This document shows positions 8,950-17,186 of a DNA stretch of 64,000 bases, piece after piece (within the stretch, counting starts at the first letter, position 1; each line of letters begins with the position of its first letter). Under the pieces are notes generated by a model. That model made no database searches and was not told the DNA's origin. It worked only from the letters and a program-made list of their open reading frames with translations. The stretch spans positions 1 through 64,000 of the forward strand of contig JBKHYJ010000043.1 of assembly GCA_046565505.1 (NCBI GenBank), read 5' to 3'. A program made the translations under genes and the position numbers. This stretch comes from JBKHYJ01 sp046565505. GTDB lineage: Bacteria; Acidobacteriota; Blastocatellia; UBA7656.

Positions 8950-10680
8950 TCATTTCTTGATTAAGAAATTCCCTATAGCCAGGCAGTCGATGCCCGAGCA
9001 GTAAAAACCGCGAACCGCCTCGCGCGGCGTCGAAACCACCGGCTCGCCGAAAAGGTTGAATGACGTGTTGAGCAGGACGGGCACGCCCGCCGCCTCGCCG
9101 AACCTCATCAGCAGCTTCCAGAATGATGGGTTCGTCTTCCGGCTCACGGTATGTACGCGCACCAACCCGTCGCCGAAGACCGCGGCAGGTATCAACTGCT
9201 GCTTGCCTTCCTTGACGCGGCTGACGCCCTGCAAGAAATCCGTCAGCGCGCTCGGCTCGAAGAACTCCCCCGCGCGCTCCTCCGGCACGGCGGCCGAAAA
9301 TGGGCGGTAATCCTCGCGCTGCTTGATGTATATGTTCAGGTTTTCGCGCATCATCTCGCTGGCGGGAGAGGCCAGTATGCTGCGCGCGCCGAGCGTGCGG
9401 GGCCCGAACTCCATCGCGCCGCGGAACCAGCCCGCGATGTGTCCCTGCGCGAGCTGCCTGGCAACCTCCCCTATGAGCTTGTCTTCCGTCAGGTAGTACT
9501 CGTAATTGAGCTTGCAGTTGTCGAGGACGCTTTTGATGTCTTCTTCGTTGCACTGCGGGCCGAGGAAGGCATGCTGCATCCGGTAAGCCCGCTCATCGTT
9601 GCCCAGCATCTGGTGCCATACGTAGAGCGCCGCGCCGATCGAGCAGCCCGCGTTGCCGGCCGCCGGCTGCACGAACAGCCGCTTGAACCCCGCGCGCCTC
9701 TCTATCGCCGAATTCGCCAGGCTGTTGAGCGCGACGCCCCCGGCCAGGCAGAGGTTCTCTTCCCCCGTCTGCGCGCGGTGGCGCGCAGCGACCTCGCACA
9801 GCACGTCTTCAACGCGGGCCTGCAAGCTCGCCGCCAGGTCGCGGTGCTTCTGGCCTACGGGCTTATCCTTCGGTCGGCGCGCCAGGCCGGCCCGCTCGAA
9901 GAAGCGGTCCGAGAGGAATGGGCTGCCCCTTGACGACGTGTCGAAGTATTCGAGGTTCACTACGGGCAGCCCGCCCTCGTCCACCCCGAGCAGGTCTGTG
10001 AACAGGTCCATGTAGTCGGGCTGGCCGGTCGGGGAAAGCCACATGGTCTTGTGCCAGTCGCTGGAGAAGCTGAAGCCGAGCGCGGCGGTCACCGCGCTGT
10101 AGAGTAACCCTATGGAGTTCGGGAACCGGGCCTCTTTATGAAGCGTCAGCCGCCCGCCATCGCCGGTCATTAACGCCGTGGAAGTCATGTCACCCCTGTT
10201 ATCTACAGCGATGACCGCCGCGCGCTCGAAGCTAGACCCATAAAACGCGCTCGCGCCGTGGGCGAGGTGGTGAGGTACGGCGACGAACTGGCCGCGGCCC
10301 GACATTAGCGACTCGATCAGCCGCCTCGTCCTCAGCCTCTGCTTCAGGCCGTTGAGACTGTCGACGAAGTAGGAGGGGAACTCCTCGATGAAAGACGGCC
10401 CGGGGGCGTGAATCGCCAGCGACGAGTTGAACGCTATCTCGCGGTGAAAGAGCTTGTGGGGCTCCAGGTAATAGGCGGCGTAGTCGATGTCTTCAAACGT
10501 TATCCGCCCGCGGTCGAGGCAGAAGTCGATGGCCCTGTGAGGGAGGCCGCCCGCGTAATTCATCCCGACATGGCGTATGCGCGCGAGCTTCGCTTCCTCG
10601 ATTGCGGCTATGACCTTGCCATCGCGCACGAGCGCGGCGGCCGCGTCCCTCTCCTGTCCTGAGATTCCGAGTATGTTCAT
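8950..10680 (-). CDS. Carbamoyltransferase, NodU/CmcH family
   Basis: O-carbamoyltransferase of 576 residues. The N-terminal YrdC/Kae1-like part (about 1-350) begins NILGISGQERDAAAA and contains the metal motif HHLAHGASAFY and the AVDNRGD loop. The C-terminal part (about 370-576) has GWFRGAMEFGPRTLGARSIL and REDYRPFSAAV, diagnostic of NodU/TobZ. These enzymes make carbamoyl-adenylate from carbamoyl phosphate and ATP and pass the carbamoyl group to a hydroxyl, often on a sugar. The sugar epimerase gene follows within 10 bases, which suggests that the acceptor is a sugar or glycoconjugate. No polyketide or antibiotic genes are nearby. Confidence 0.92.
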   Translation of the reverse strand: MNILGISGQERDAAAALVRDGKVIAAIEEAKLARIRHVGMNYAGGLPHRAIDFCLDRGRITFEDIDYAAYYLEPHKLFHREIAFNSSLAIHAPGPSFIEEFPSYFVDSLNGLKQRLRTRRLIESLMSGRGQFVAVPHHLAHGASAFYGSSFERAAVIAVDNRGDMTSTALMTGDGGRLTLHKEARFPNSIGLLYSAVTAALGFSFSSDWHKTMWLSPTGQPDYMDLFTDLLGVDEGGLPVVNLEYFDTSSRGSPFLSDRFFERAGLARRPKDKPVGQKHRDLAASLQARVEDVLCEVAARHRAQTGEENLCLAGGVALNSLANSAIERRAGFKRLFVQPAAGNAGCSIGAALYVWHQMLGNDERAYRMQHAFLGPQCNEEDIKSVLDNCKLNYEYYLTEDKLIGEVARQLAQGHIAGWFRGAMEFGPRTLGARSILASPASEMMRENLNIYIKQREDYRPFSAAVPEERAGEFFEPSALTDFLQGVSRVKEGKQQLIPAAVFGDGLVRVHTVSRKTNPSFWKLLMRFGEAAGVPVLLNTSFNLFGEPVVSTPREAVRGFYCSGIDCLAIGNFLIKK

Positions 10681-10887
10681 TCTGCGTGGCCCATTCGGCG
10701 TACCGCCCGGCGACGATCAATACCATTAACATCCGACGCGAAGCTTTTCAAGAAGAAACGCGGAGCGACGGCCGCGAGGCGGCGCGGCGAGCGGGGCCGG
10801 GCGGATTATTTTTAAGAGCCGGGTTGCCTGTCAGGCCGTCACTCCCTTTTGCCCGCGCCTTCTGCGTCGCGCGGCCGCCACTTCACG

Positions 10888-11757
10888 TCAGGCAAGCTCG
10901 CCGGCTTTAAGGCCCGACTTCAGGGCCACGGCGAGCAGCAGCAAGACGGCGGCCGTCAGTATCAGCGAGAGGGCGGAGCCGAACGGCTGGTTGAGCTGAG
11001 AGAACTGGTTTTGTATGAGGTTGCCGATCATCACGGATTTTGCCCCGCCGAGCAGGTCTGGAGTTATGAACGCGCCGAGCGATGGGATGAAAACCAGGAC
11101 CACGCCCGCGATCAGGCCCGGCCTCGACAGCGGCAGCGTGACCTTGACGAAAGTCCAGAATCGGTCGGCCCCCAGGTCCTGCGCCGCTTCGAGCAGCCGC
11201 AGATCGAGCCTCTCCAGCGCGACGTAAATCGGCAGGATCATGAAAGGGAGCTCGCCGTAAACCTGCCCGATGAGCACCGCGAAATCCGAATACAGCAGCC
11301 GGAGCGGCTCGCCCATCAGGCCCGCATTCATGAGCGCCGAGTTAATCACCCCCTCGCTCCTTAGCAAGAGCATCCAGGCGTAAGTCCTTATAAGGAAGCT
11401 CGTCCAGAATGGGATGACCGTCAGCACGAGCAGCGGCCGCTTCAACCTTTCGGGCGCGCGCAAGGCCAGGTAATAGGCCGCCGGGAAGCTCACCAGGGCG
11501 CACAGCGCCGTCGTCGCGGACGCGATCCAGACGGTCCTCCAATAAGCGCGCAGGTAGAGCGGGTCTATCGCGCGCAGGTAGTTCGTCATGGTGAAATCGT
11601 AAACGGTCTTCCCATATGGCCCGCGGGCGGCGAAGCTGACGACCATGACCAGGCAAAGCGGCGCGATCAGGAACAACAAAAGCCACAACACCGCCGGCGC
11701 GGCCAGCAGCCGCGCCCCGTCGCTTTTGCGGATCGCTTTATTAATTGGATCGCCCAT
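10888..11757 (-). CDS. potB: ABC transporter permease, PotB-like (spermidine/putrescine type)
   Basis: Binding-protein-dependent permease of about 289 residues. The ATG at 11757 is chosen because a more distal in-frame start would add 31 residues and run through a strong hairpin. Six membrane segments are apparent, the first in AAPAVLWLLLFLIAPLCLVM and the last near LILTAAVLLLLAVAL. The EAA-like cytoplasmic loop is EAAQDLGADRFWTFVKVTLP. It resembles PotB. The matching ATPase is upstream, but the second permease PotC and the binding protein PotD that normally follow are absent: a 207 bp gap leads to the carbamoyltransferase. Whether the transporter works with components encoded elsewhere is unknown. 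Confidence 0.88.
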   Translation of the reverse strand: MGDPINKAIRKSDGARLLAAPAVLWLLLFLIAPLCLVMVVSFAARGPYGKTVYDFTMTNYLRAIDPLYLRAYWRTVWIASATTALCALVSFPAAYYLALRAPERLKRPLLVLTVIPFWTSFLIRTYAWMLLLRSEGVINSALMNAGLMGEPLRLLYSDFAVLIGQVYGELPFMILPIYVALERLDLRLLEAAQDLGADRFWTFVKVTLPLSRPGLIAGVVLVFIPSLGAFITPDLLGGAKSVMIGNLIQNQFSQLNQPFGSALSLILTAAVLLLLAVALKSGLKAGELA

Positions 11758-11765
11758 TACTCGCG

Positions 11766-11814
11766 GGGCCTTGCTTCGCGCGGGGCCACTACCCGCCCGC
11801 GCTAAGCAAGGCCC
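11766..11814. repeat. Strong 19-bp inverted repeat between potA and potB
   Basis: Arms 11766-11784 and 11796-11814 pair at 18 of 19 positions around an 11-base loop. The hairpin starts just at the stop codon of the ATPase gene and ends 8 bases before the permease ATG. No U-run follows in the direction of transcription, so it looks more like a REP-type element, an mRNA-stability hairpin or a partial attenuator than a classical terminator. It could lower permease expression relative to the ATPase. Confidence 0.7.
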
Positions 11815-12890
11815 TACCCTTTCAGAATGACCGCGCTTTCCGGCTCCCAACTCACGAAAACCTTCCGGCCGACGCGGTCGTGGGACGAGGAAAAAGGCCC
11901 GCGGTTCTGCTCAAGCGCCGTGACGGACTGCCCGCCTTCCAGCACGACTCTCCAACTCGTGCTGTCGCCGAGGTAGACGGCCGATTCGATCTCCCCGCGA
12001 ATCGCGCCGCCCGGCTCGTCGAACGAAAGGCGAATCTTTTCCGGCCTCACCATCACGCGCACGCGCTCGCCCGCCTTCGCGCCGTCACCCCGCACCGCGA
12101 CACTCGCGCGGCCCAGGTTTATGACCGAAACTTGGCCGCCGGATGATTCGACAGTGCCCTCGATGATGTTCGACACGCCGATGAAGCCCGCGACGAACTC
12201 CGTCAGCGGCCGCTCGTAAATCTCCTCGGCGCGGCCTAGCTGCTCGATCCTCCCCGCGTTCATCACGACGACCCGGTCGCTCATAGTGAGCGCCTCTTCC
12301 TGGTCATGCGTCACGTAGATGAAACTGATCCCGAGCCGACGCTGCAAGCTCTTCAACTCCACCTGCATCTGTTTCCTGAGCTTCAAATCCAGCGCGGCCA
12401 GCGGCTCGTCCAGCAGCAGCACTTTCGGCTCAAGCACGAGCGCACGCGCGAGCGCCACGCGCTGCTGCTGGCCGCCCGACAGCTCCGTCGGACGCCGCCG
12501 CTCCATCCCCTCCAACCTTACCATCTCAAGCGACCGGCCCGCGCGGCGCTTGATTTCGTCGGCCGCCACGCGGCGCCGCCGGAGGCCGAACGCCACGTTG
12601 TCAAACACGTTCATGTGAGGGAAGAGTGCGTACTGCTGGAATACCGTGGTGACGTCGCGGCGGTAAGGCGGCAGGTCCGTCACGTCGCGCCCGCCCAGAA
12701 TCACGCGGCCCTCGTCCGGGGTCTCGAACCCCGCGATCATCCTGAGCAGGGTAGTCTTCCCGCACCCGGACGGGCCGAGCAGGGTAAGGAACTCGCCCCG
12801 GCGCACGCCGAGCGACACGGCGTCGACGGCGGCTGCGTCGCCGAAGCGCCTCGTCACCCCCCGAGCCTCTACTTCATAAGCATCTTCCAT
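11814..12890 (-). CDS. potA: ABC transporter ATP-binding protein, PotA-like
   Basis: ATPase of 358 residues with Walker A (LGPSGCGKTTLLRM), Q-loop (FQQYALFPHM), signature (LSGGQQQRVALARAL), Walker B (VLLLDEPLAALD) and H-loop (YVTHDQEEAL). A C-terminal TOBE-type domain (about 280-350) is typical of the PotA/MalK/CysA group. The ATG at 12890 is the natural start. The PotB-like permease follows, so a polyamine or related cation or amino-compound importer is the best guess; iron(III) or other solutes cannot be excluded because PotD is missing. LigA lies 71 bp upstream on the same strand with a short GC-rich hairpin (12905-12925) in between. Confidence 0.9.
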   Translation of the reverse strand: MEDAYEVEARGVTRRFGDAAAVDAVSLGVRRGEFLTLLGPSGCGKTTLLRMIAGFETPDEGRVILGGRDVTDLPPYRRDVTTVFQQYALFPHMNVFDNVAFGLRRRRVAADEIKRRAGRSLEMVRLEGMERRRPTELSGGQQQRVALARALVLEPKVLLLDEPLAALDLKLRKQMQVELKSLQRRLGISFIYVTHDQEEALTMSDRVVVMNAGRIEQLGRAEEIYERPLTEFVAGFIGVSNIIEGTVESSGGQVSVINLGRASVAVRGDGAKAGERVRVMVRPEKIRLSFDEPGGAIRGEIESAVYLGDSTSWRVVLEGGQSVTALEQNRGPFSSSHDRVGRKVFVSWEPESAVILKG

Positions 12891-12961
12891 CTTTTATGAG
12901 AGTACGCCGGCGTTAGGCCCCGGCGTTTCGGATTCCCGGCTTGATACGAAGCGTGATTGAA

Positions 12962-15184
12962 TCAGGCGAGCAGGTCGAGCAGCCCGCCTTCATCTAGCAC
13001 CTTGACGCCAAGCTCGGCCGCGCGGTCGAGTTTTGAGCCCGGGTCCTCGCCCGCGACCAGAAAATTCGTCTTCCTCGTGACCGAGCCCGTGACTCGCCCG
13101 CCGCGCTGCTCGATCATCTGCCTAGCCTCGTCGCGCGTGAAACGGGCCAGCTTCCCCGTCAATACAAACTGCATGCCTTCCAGGTCGCGCCTGTCCGCCT
13201 TACGCTGTTGCCTGCGCGCAGTGTTGACCCCCGCGCCCTTCAGGCGTTCGATCAGCTCTATGTTCCTGGGCTCGCGGAACCACTCTGCGACGGAGGCGGC
13301 GAGGACCGGCCCGACCTCGAAAATCTCCGCCAGTCGCTGCTCGCCCGCCGCCATCAGGTCGTCGAGTGAATCGAACTGGTCCGCAAGTATCTGCGCCGTC
13401 CGCTCCCCGACATGGCGTATGCCGAGCGCGTATATCAATCGCGACAGGTCGTTGGCGCGGCTCTCGTTTATTTGCCCGAGCAGGTTATCGACAGACTTTT
13501 CGCCCATGCGTTCGAGCGCGATCAACTCGTCGCGCCTCGACTGGAGGTGGTATAAGTCGGCGAAGTCTCGCACGAGCGGGGGGAGCGTGACCTGCGAGCC
13601 GCCCGCGTCGAGGGGCGGCCCGCCGTCCGGGCCTTTCTGGACGCGCGGCGAGACGAGCTGATCTATGAGCGCCTCGCCGAGCCCCTCGATCCGCATCGCG
13701 CGCCTGGAGGCGAACTGTTTAAGCCCCGCCTTGATCTTGGCGGGGCAGGCCGAGTTCACGCACCGCCAGGCGACTTCCCCTGGCGTGCGCACGACCTCTT
13801 CTCCGCATGCGGGGCACTCGCGCGGCATGATGAACTCGCGCAGCTCCGCGGCGCGCCCCTCGCGCCTGGACTCTATCACCTTGACGACCTGCGGAATTAT
13901 CTCGCCGCTTTTTTCGATCAGCACGTAGTCGCCTATCATCACGCCGAGCCGCTTGATTTGATCTTCGTTATGAAGCGAGGCGCGCGAGACGGTCGTGCCC
14001 GCCAGCAGCACGGGCTCAAGCTCGGCGACCGGCGTGAGCGTGCCGACGCGGCCCACCTGCACGGTTATGTCGTAGAGCCTGGTGGTGGCCTGCCGCGCGG
14101 GGTATTTGTAAGCGACGGCCCAGCGCGGGGCCTTCGAGGTCGAGCCGAGCTCTTCCTGCAAGGCGGTGCTGTTGACCTTCACGACCACGCCATCGATCTC
14201 GTAGCCGAGATCGTCACGGAGCGAGCCCCACCGCTCGCAAGAGGCTATGACCTCGTCCATAGAAGGGCACAGGCAGCGAAGGGCGTTTACCTTGAAACCG
14301 GCTCCCAGGAGCCATTCCAGGGCTTGCCAGTGGCTCGGGAACGGCTTGCGCCCGTCGAAAAGCAGGTCGTAACAGAACACGTCGAGCTTGCGCTCGGCGG
14401 CGACGCGCGCGTCGAGTGATTTCATAGTGCCGCTCGCCGCGTTGCGCGGGTTGGCGAAAAGCGGCAGGCCCGCTTCGGCCCGCTCGGCGTTGATCCGCCT
14501 GAACTCTTCGTGAGGGAGGTAGACCTCGCCCCGCACCTCTATCTCCCCAGGGGTGGGCGGCGCGCCAGGTAAATTCGCGCTGATTTGATCGGCCGCAAAG
14601 AGCGGGGCTTGCGGAGAGTTCTTAACACGTGCCGGGCGCCTCTGCTTGCGCGCCTTCGCGCTGTCGTCGGCGCCGGCGGGCCGGAACGCCTCTGGCCGCA
14701 CGCGCAACGGCAGGGAGCGGATCGCCCGCACGTTCTGGGTCACGTCTTCGCCGATCACTCCGTCGCCGCGCGTCACCCCGCGCGCGAGCAGCTCGCCTTC
14801 GTAGATGGCCGAGATGCTGAGCCCGTCTATCTTCAGCTCGGCGACGTAGTCGACCGAATCGCGTCCCACCCCGCGGCGCACGCGGCGGTCCCATTCGCGG
14901 AGGTCGTCGTACGAGTAGGTGTTGTCGAGCGAGAGCATCGGGCGGCGGTGGACGTAACGCTCGAACCCCTCGGCGGGCCGGCCGGCTACGCGCTGCGTTG
15001 GCGAATCCGGCGTCACGAGGTCCGGGTTCGCCTCCTCAAGCTCTCGCAGGCGGCCCATCAACTGGTCGTATTCGTAGTCGCTTATCTCCGGGTCGCTGTG
15101 GACGTAATAGCGTTCATCGTGGTAGCGCAGGACTTCCCTCAGATGCGCAATCTCGTCGTGCGCCCGCTCTGTCTTCGTTCGCAT
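12962..15184 (-). CDS. ligA: NAD-dependent DNA ligase LigA
   Basis: Replicative DNA ligase of 740 residues, about 70 longer than usual. Domain order: Ia (HDERYYVHSDPEISDYEYD), adenylation domain with nucleophile Lys118 in ELKIDGLS, OB fold, Cys4 zinc finger (CPACGEE...CVNSACPAK), helix-hairpin-helix repeats and a C-terminal BRCT domain (about 665-740). The extra length lies in two places: an Ala/Lys/Arg/Pro-rich insert after VRPEAFRP (about 165-210) and a Gly/Pro-rich insert after LIDQLVSPR. Both fall in surface regions and leave the catalytic motifs intact. The gene follows the MBL nuclease by 38 bp, probably in one transcript. Confidence 0.97.
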   Translation of the reverse strand: MRTKTERAHDEIAHLREVLRYHDERYYVHSDPEISDYEYDQLMGRLRELEEANPDLVTPDSPTQRVAGRPAEGFERYVHRRPMLSLDNTYSYDDLREWDRRVRRGVGRDSVDYVAELKIDGLSISAIYEGELLARGVTRGDGVIGEDVTQNVRAIRSLPLRVRPEAFRPAGADDSAKARKQRRPARVKNSPQAPLFAADQISANLPGAPPTPGEIEVRGEVYLPHEEFRRINAERAEAGLPLFANPRNAASGTMKSLDARVAAERKLDVFCYDLLFDGRKPFPSHWQALEWLLGAGFKVNALRCLCPSMDEVIASCERWGSLRDDLGYEIDGVVVKVNSTALQEELGSTSKAPRWAVAYKYPARQATTRLYDITVQVGRVGTLTPVAELEPVLLAGTTVSRASLHNEDQIKRLGVMIGDYVLIEKSGEIIPQVVKVIESRREGRAAELREFIMPRECPACGEEVVRTPGEVAWRCVNSACPAKIKAGLKQFASRRAMRIEGLGEALIDQLVSPRVQKGPDGGPPLDAGGSQVTLPPLVRDFADLYHLQSRRDELIALERMGEKSVDNLLGQINESRANDLSRLIYALGIRHVGERTAQILADQFDSLDDLMAAGEQRLAEIFEVGPVLAASVAEWFREPRNIELIERLKGAGVNTARRQQRKADRRDLEGMQFVLTGKLARFTRDEARQMIEQRGGRVTGSVTRKTNFLVAGEDPGSKLDRAAELGVKVLDEGGLLDLLA

Positions 15185-15222
15185 AGCTCGTATCAGATAA
15201 TAAGAGGTCGCCGGCCTCCCGC

Positions 15223-16272
15223 TTAAGACGTGCCGCTCTCAATGAAATCGAAAAGGCTCAGCGTCTGCGTATCACCCGCCTGCTTCTTCCCCTTCGGCCG
15301 GCCGGCGAACGGGGTGCCGTGCCTGCCGAACTCGTGCAGGTGCTCGGCGTCCACCCCCATGCGCCGGAGGTGCGAGGCGAAGTAGTGGTCGCCGTATAGC
15401 GTATACACTTTCTTCGCGCCGGATTCAATCACGTAACGCTCCAGGTCGTCGAACCCCGCATGATCGGACAGCGGCAACACGGAGTGCGTGCGGTAGCGGT
15501 AACGCGCGCGCGGGTCCATCCCCCACCCGCTCAAGTAGATCATGTATGGGTTCGTCATGGATTGCAGGCCGTAGCCGCGCCGCGCCCCCGGCGGCATCAG
15601 CGCGACCATCCCATGCGTATCGCGGAAATCGAGGGGGCGGTAATCGCCCTCAAACTCAACGCCCATCTCGCGGTAGATTTCGACGATCGCCATTATGGAA
15701 TCATGCACGGCCACCGAGTAGCCGCCGCGCAGCAGCACCTGTAGCGCCTCCTGGCTCTTGCCCAGCGAATAGCCGAACACCACGGGCTGCATGCCATGAA
15801 CGAACGCGCGGTCGATCTGCTCGCACAGCATGGCGTGAACGTCTTCGTCCTTCGGGAAGATGAAACTCGGCTGCCCGAAAGTGCACTCCATCACCAGCGT
15901 GTCGCAGGCGACGACCTCCGGCGGCTCGCACGACAGCCCGGCCCGCAGCTTGAAATCGCCCGTGTAGACCAGGCGCTCGCCTTCAAACTCTATCAAGGTC
16001 TGGGCGGAGCCGAGGCAGTGGCCCGCCGGGTGGAACGTGAGCTTAAAATTGCCGAAGTCCTTCGCCTCGTAAAAATCGAGCAGGGTCGAGGCGGTCGGCT
16101 TCACCCTGTGCTCGAATATCTTCGCCGTCGCGGGCGTCGCGATGATGCTGTCATGGCTTTGTATGTGGTCGGCGTGGGCATGCGAGATGACTGAGCACTC
16201 GCGCGGGCGCTTGCCGTCCAGCCACAAATCTATCTCGGGGAGGTACACCCCGTGGTCATAAACTACTTTCAA
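15223..16272 (-). CDS. MBL-fold exonuclease (ligase-associated / mRNA 3'-end processing-like)
   Basis: Metallo-beta-lactamase-fold nuclease of 349 residues, related to the CPSF73/SNM1-like proteins annotated as 'DNA ligase-associated exonuclease'. It has the metal motif SHAHADHI, then HPAGHCLGSAQ, YTGDFK and LSDHAGFDDL. The start is TTG at 16272, supported by AAAAGGAG 8 bases upstream and a consensus TATAAT at 16293-16298 on the same strand, which implies a very short leader. The homologues I know of travel with ATP-dependent ligases; here the next gene, 38 bp downstream, is NAD-dependent LigA. The likely role is nucleic-acid end processing. Confidence 0.85.
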   Translation of the reverse strand: MKVVYDHGVYLPEIDLWLDGKRPRECSVISHAHADHIQSHDSIIATPATAKIFEHRVKPTASTLLDFYEAKDFGNFKLTFHPAGHCLGSAQTLIEFEGERLVYTGDFKLRAGLSCEPPEVVACDTLVMECTFGQPSFIFPKDEDVHAMLCEQIDRAFVHGMQPVVFGYSLGKSQEALQVLLRGGYSVAVHDSIMAIVEIYREMGVEFEGDYRPLDFRDTHGMVALMPPGARRGYGLQSMTNPYMIYLSGWGMDPRARYRYRTHSVLPLSDHAGFDDLERYVIESGAKKVYTLYGDHYFASHLRRMGVDAEHLHEFGRHGTPFAGRPKGKKQAGDTQTLSLFDFIESGTS

Positions 16273-16292
16273 GCTATTCTCCTTTTCTTTAA

Positions 16293-16298
16293 ATTATA
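16293..16298 (-). promoter_or_regulatory. Consensus -10 hexamer upstream of the MBL nuclease-ligA unit
   Basis: Read on the minus strand this is a perfect TATAAT, 20 bases before the TTG start and just before the AAAAGGAG ribosome-binding site. No clear -35 hexamer is visible at 16-18 bases, so an extra activator or a degenerate -35 would be needed. Confidence 0.5.
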
Positions 16299-16376
16299 AC
16301 ACATGGCGCGGGACGAGCGCTTCGGGTTAAGCTTTACCCCGGCGCGAGATTTAAGGCCGCGCCGGGGAGGGTAGCA

Positions 16377-16730
16377 ATGGGCGAGCGTATCAAGATTTAT
16401 CAAAAGCCTACGTGCAGCAAGTGCAGGACGGCCCTGGGAATTTTAACCGAGCGAGGGGCCGAGTTTGATGTCATCAATTATTACGAAACGCCCCTGAGCG
16501 TCGAAGAGCTTCGCGGCCTGATAGGCAAGCTCGGAGTCACCCCGCGCGAATTGCTGCGCAAGGACGAGCCTGTTTATCGCGAGCTTAACCTCGGCGGGCG
16601 CGACCTGTCTGACGACGAGCTTATTCGGCTCATGGCGGAAAACCCGGACCTGATGCAAAGGCCGATTGTCGTGCGCGGCAATCGCGCGGTACTGGGCCGG
16701 CCGCCGGAAAACGTCGAGGAGCTGCTCTAG
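16377..16730 (+). CDS. ArsC/Spx-superfamily protein (arsenate reductase-like)
   Basis: Thioredoxin-fold protein of 117 residues. It begins IKIYQKPTCSKCRTAL, where Cys of the PTCSKC motif corresponds to the catalytic Cys of glutaredoxin-dependent arsenate reductase. The later segments LLRKDEPVYREL and MQRPIVVRGNRAVLGRPPENV carry the Arg residues that hold the oxyanion. GGGAGGG lies 5 bases before the ATG. No arsenite pump or ArsR regulator is adjacent, so a general YffB/ArsC-like thiol reductase is as likely as true arsenic resistance. It is divergent from the MBL nuclease gene. Confidence 0.88.
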   Translation: MGERIKIYQKPTCSKCRTALGILTERGAEFDVINYYETPLSVEELRGLIGKLGVTPRELLRKDEPVYRELNLGGRDLSDDELIRLMAENPDLMQRPIVVRGNRAVLGRPPENVEELL

Positions 16731-16934
16731 CCTCCGCCGAGGCGTAAGGCAAAGCCGCGGCCGTGTGGCCGAGACGACAGCGCCGCAGTCGTCTCGCGGT
16801 CGCCGGCCCTGCGTCGCGCGGGGGTTCCGCGGGCGGCGCGAAAACTTTTGCAGCTAATAACACCATGATTGCGTCTAATGGAATGGCAGGGGATAAAACG
16901 AAATAAAAAGGCTTAAGTATTAGGGGTAGGAGAA

Positions 16935-17123
16935 ATGAAGATACTGGCATTCTTGAGGAACCATTCGCACTACTGGGGGGTGCCTCACCCGCGCAGCACG
17001 GACAACCGTTTGATTCAGGTCTGCTACGAGTGCGGGGCCGAGCGCAGGGTCAAGATTGAGTTGCGGCCGTCGCCGGCCGGGGGCCTCGGCGGCCCCACGC
17101 GGGACGACAACCTGGCGGCCTGA
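16935..17123 (+). CDS. Small hypothetical protein with a CxxC pair
   Basis: A 62-residue reading frame with a well-placed ribosome-binding site (AGGAG, 3-4 bases before the ATG). It starts MKILAFLRNHSHYWGVPHP and has a CYEC motif at about residues 36-39, followed by a basic strand and a Gly/Pro-rich tail. The single Cys pair could be half of a metal site in a dimer. The amino-acid pattern (Trp, Tyr, His, Cys) is not what random GC-rich frames give, which is the main reason to accept it. I do not recognise the family and cannot assign a function. Confidence 0.55.
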   Translation: MKILAFLRNHSHYWGVPHPRSTDNRLIQVCYECGAERRVKIELRPSPAGGLGGPTRDDNLAA

Positions 17124-17186
17124 AGAGGAGTCGCGAAAAGCCGCCCCCTTCCGCATACCGACCCCTCAAGCCCGCCCGCAACTTAC

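Noticed and set aside
16377..16730. Arsenic resistance operon
   Set aside because: Only an ArsC-like protein is present; there is no ArsR, ArsB or ArsA, so I kept a family-level call.
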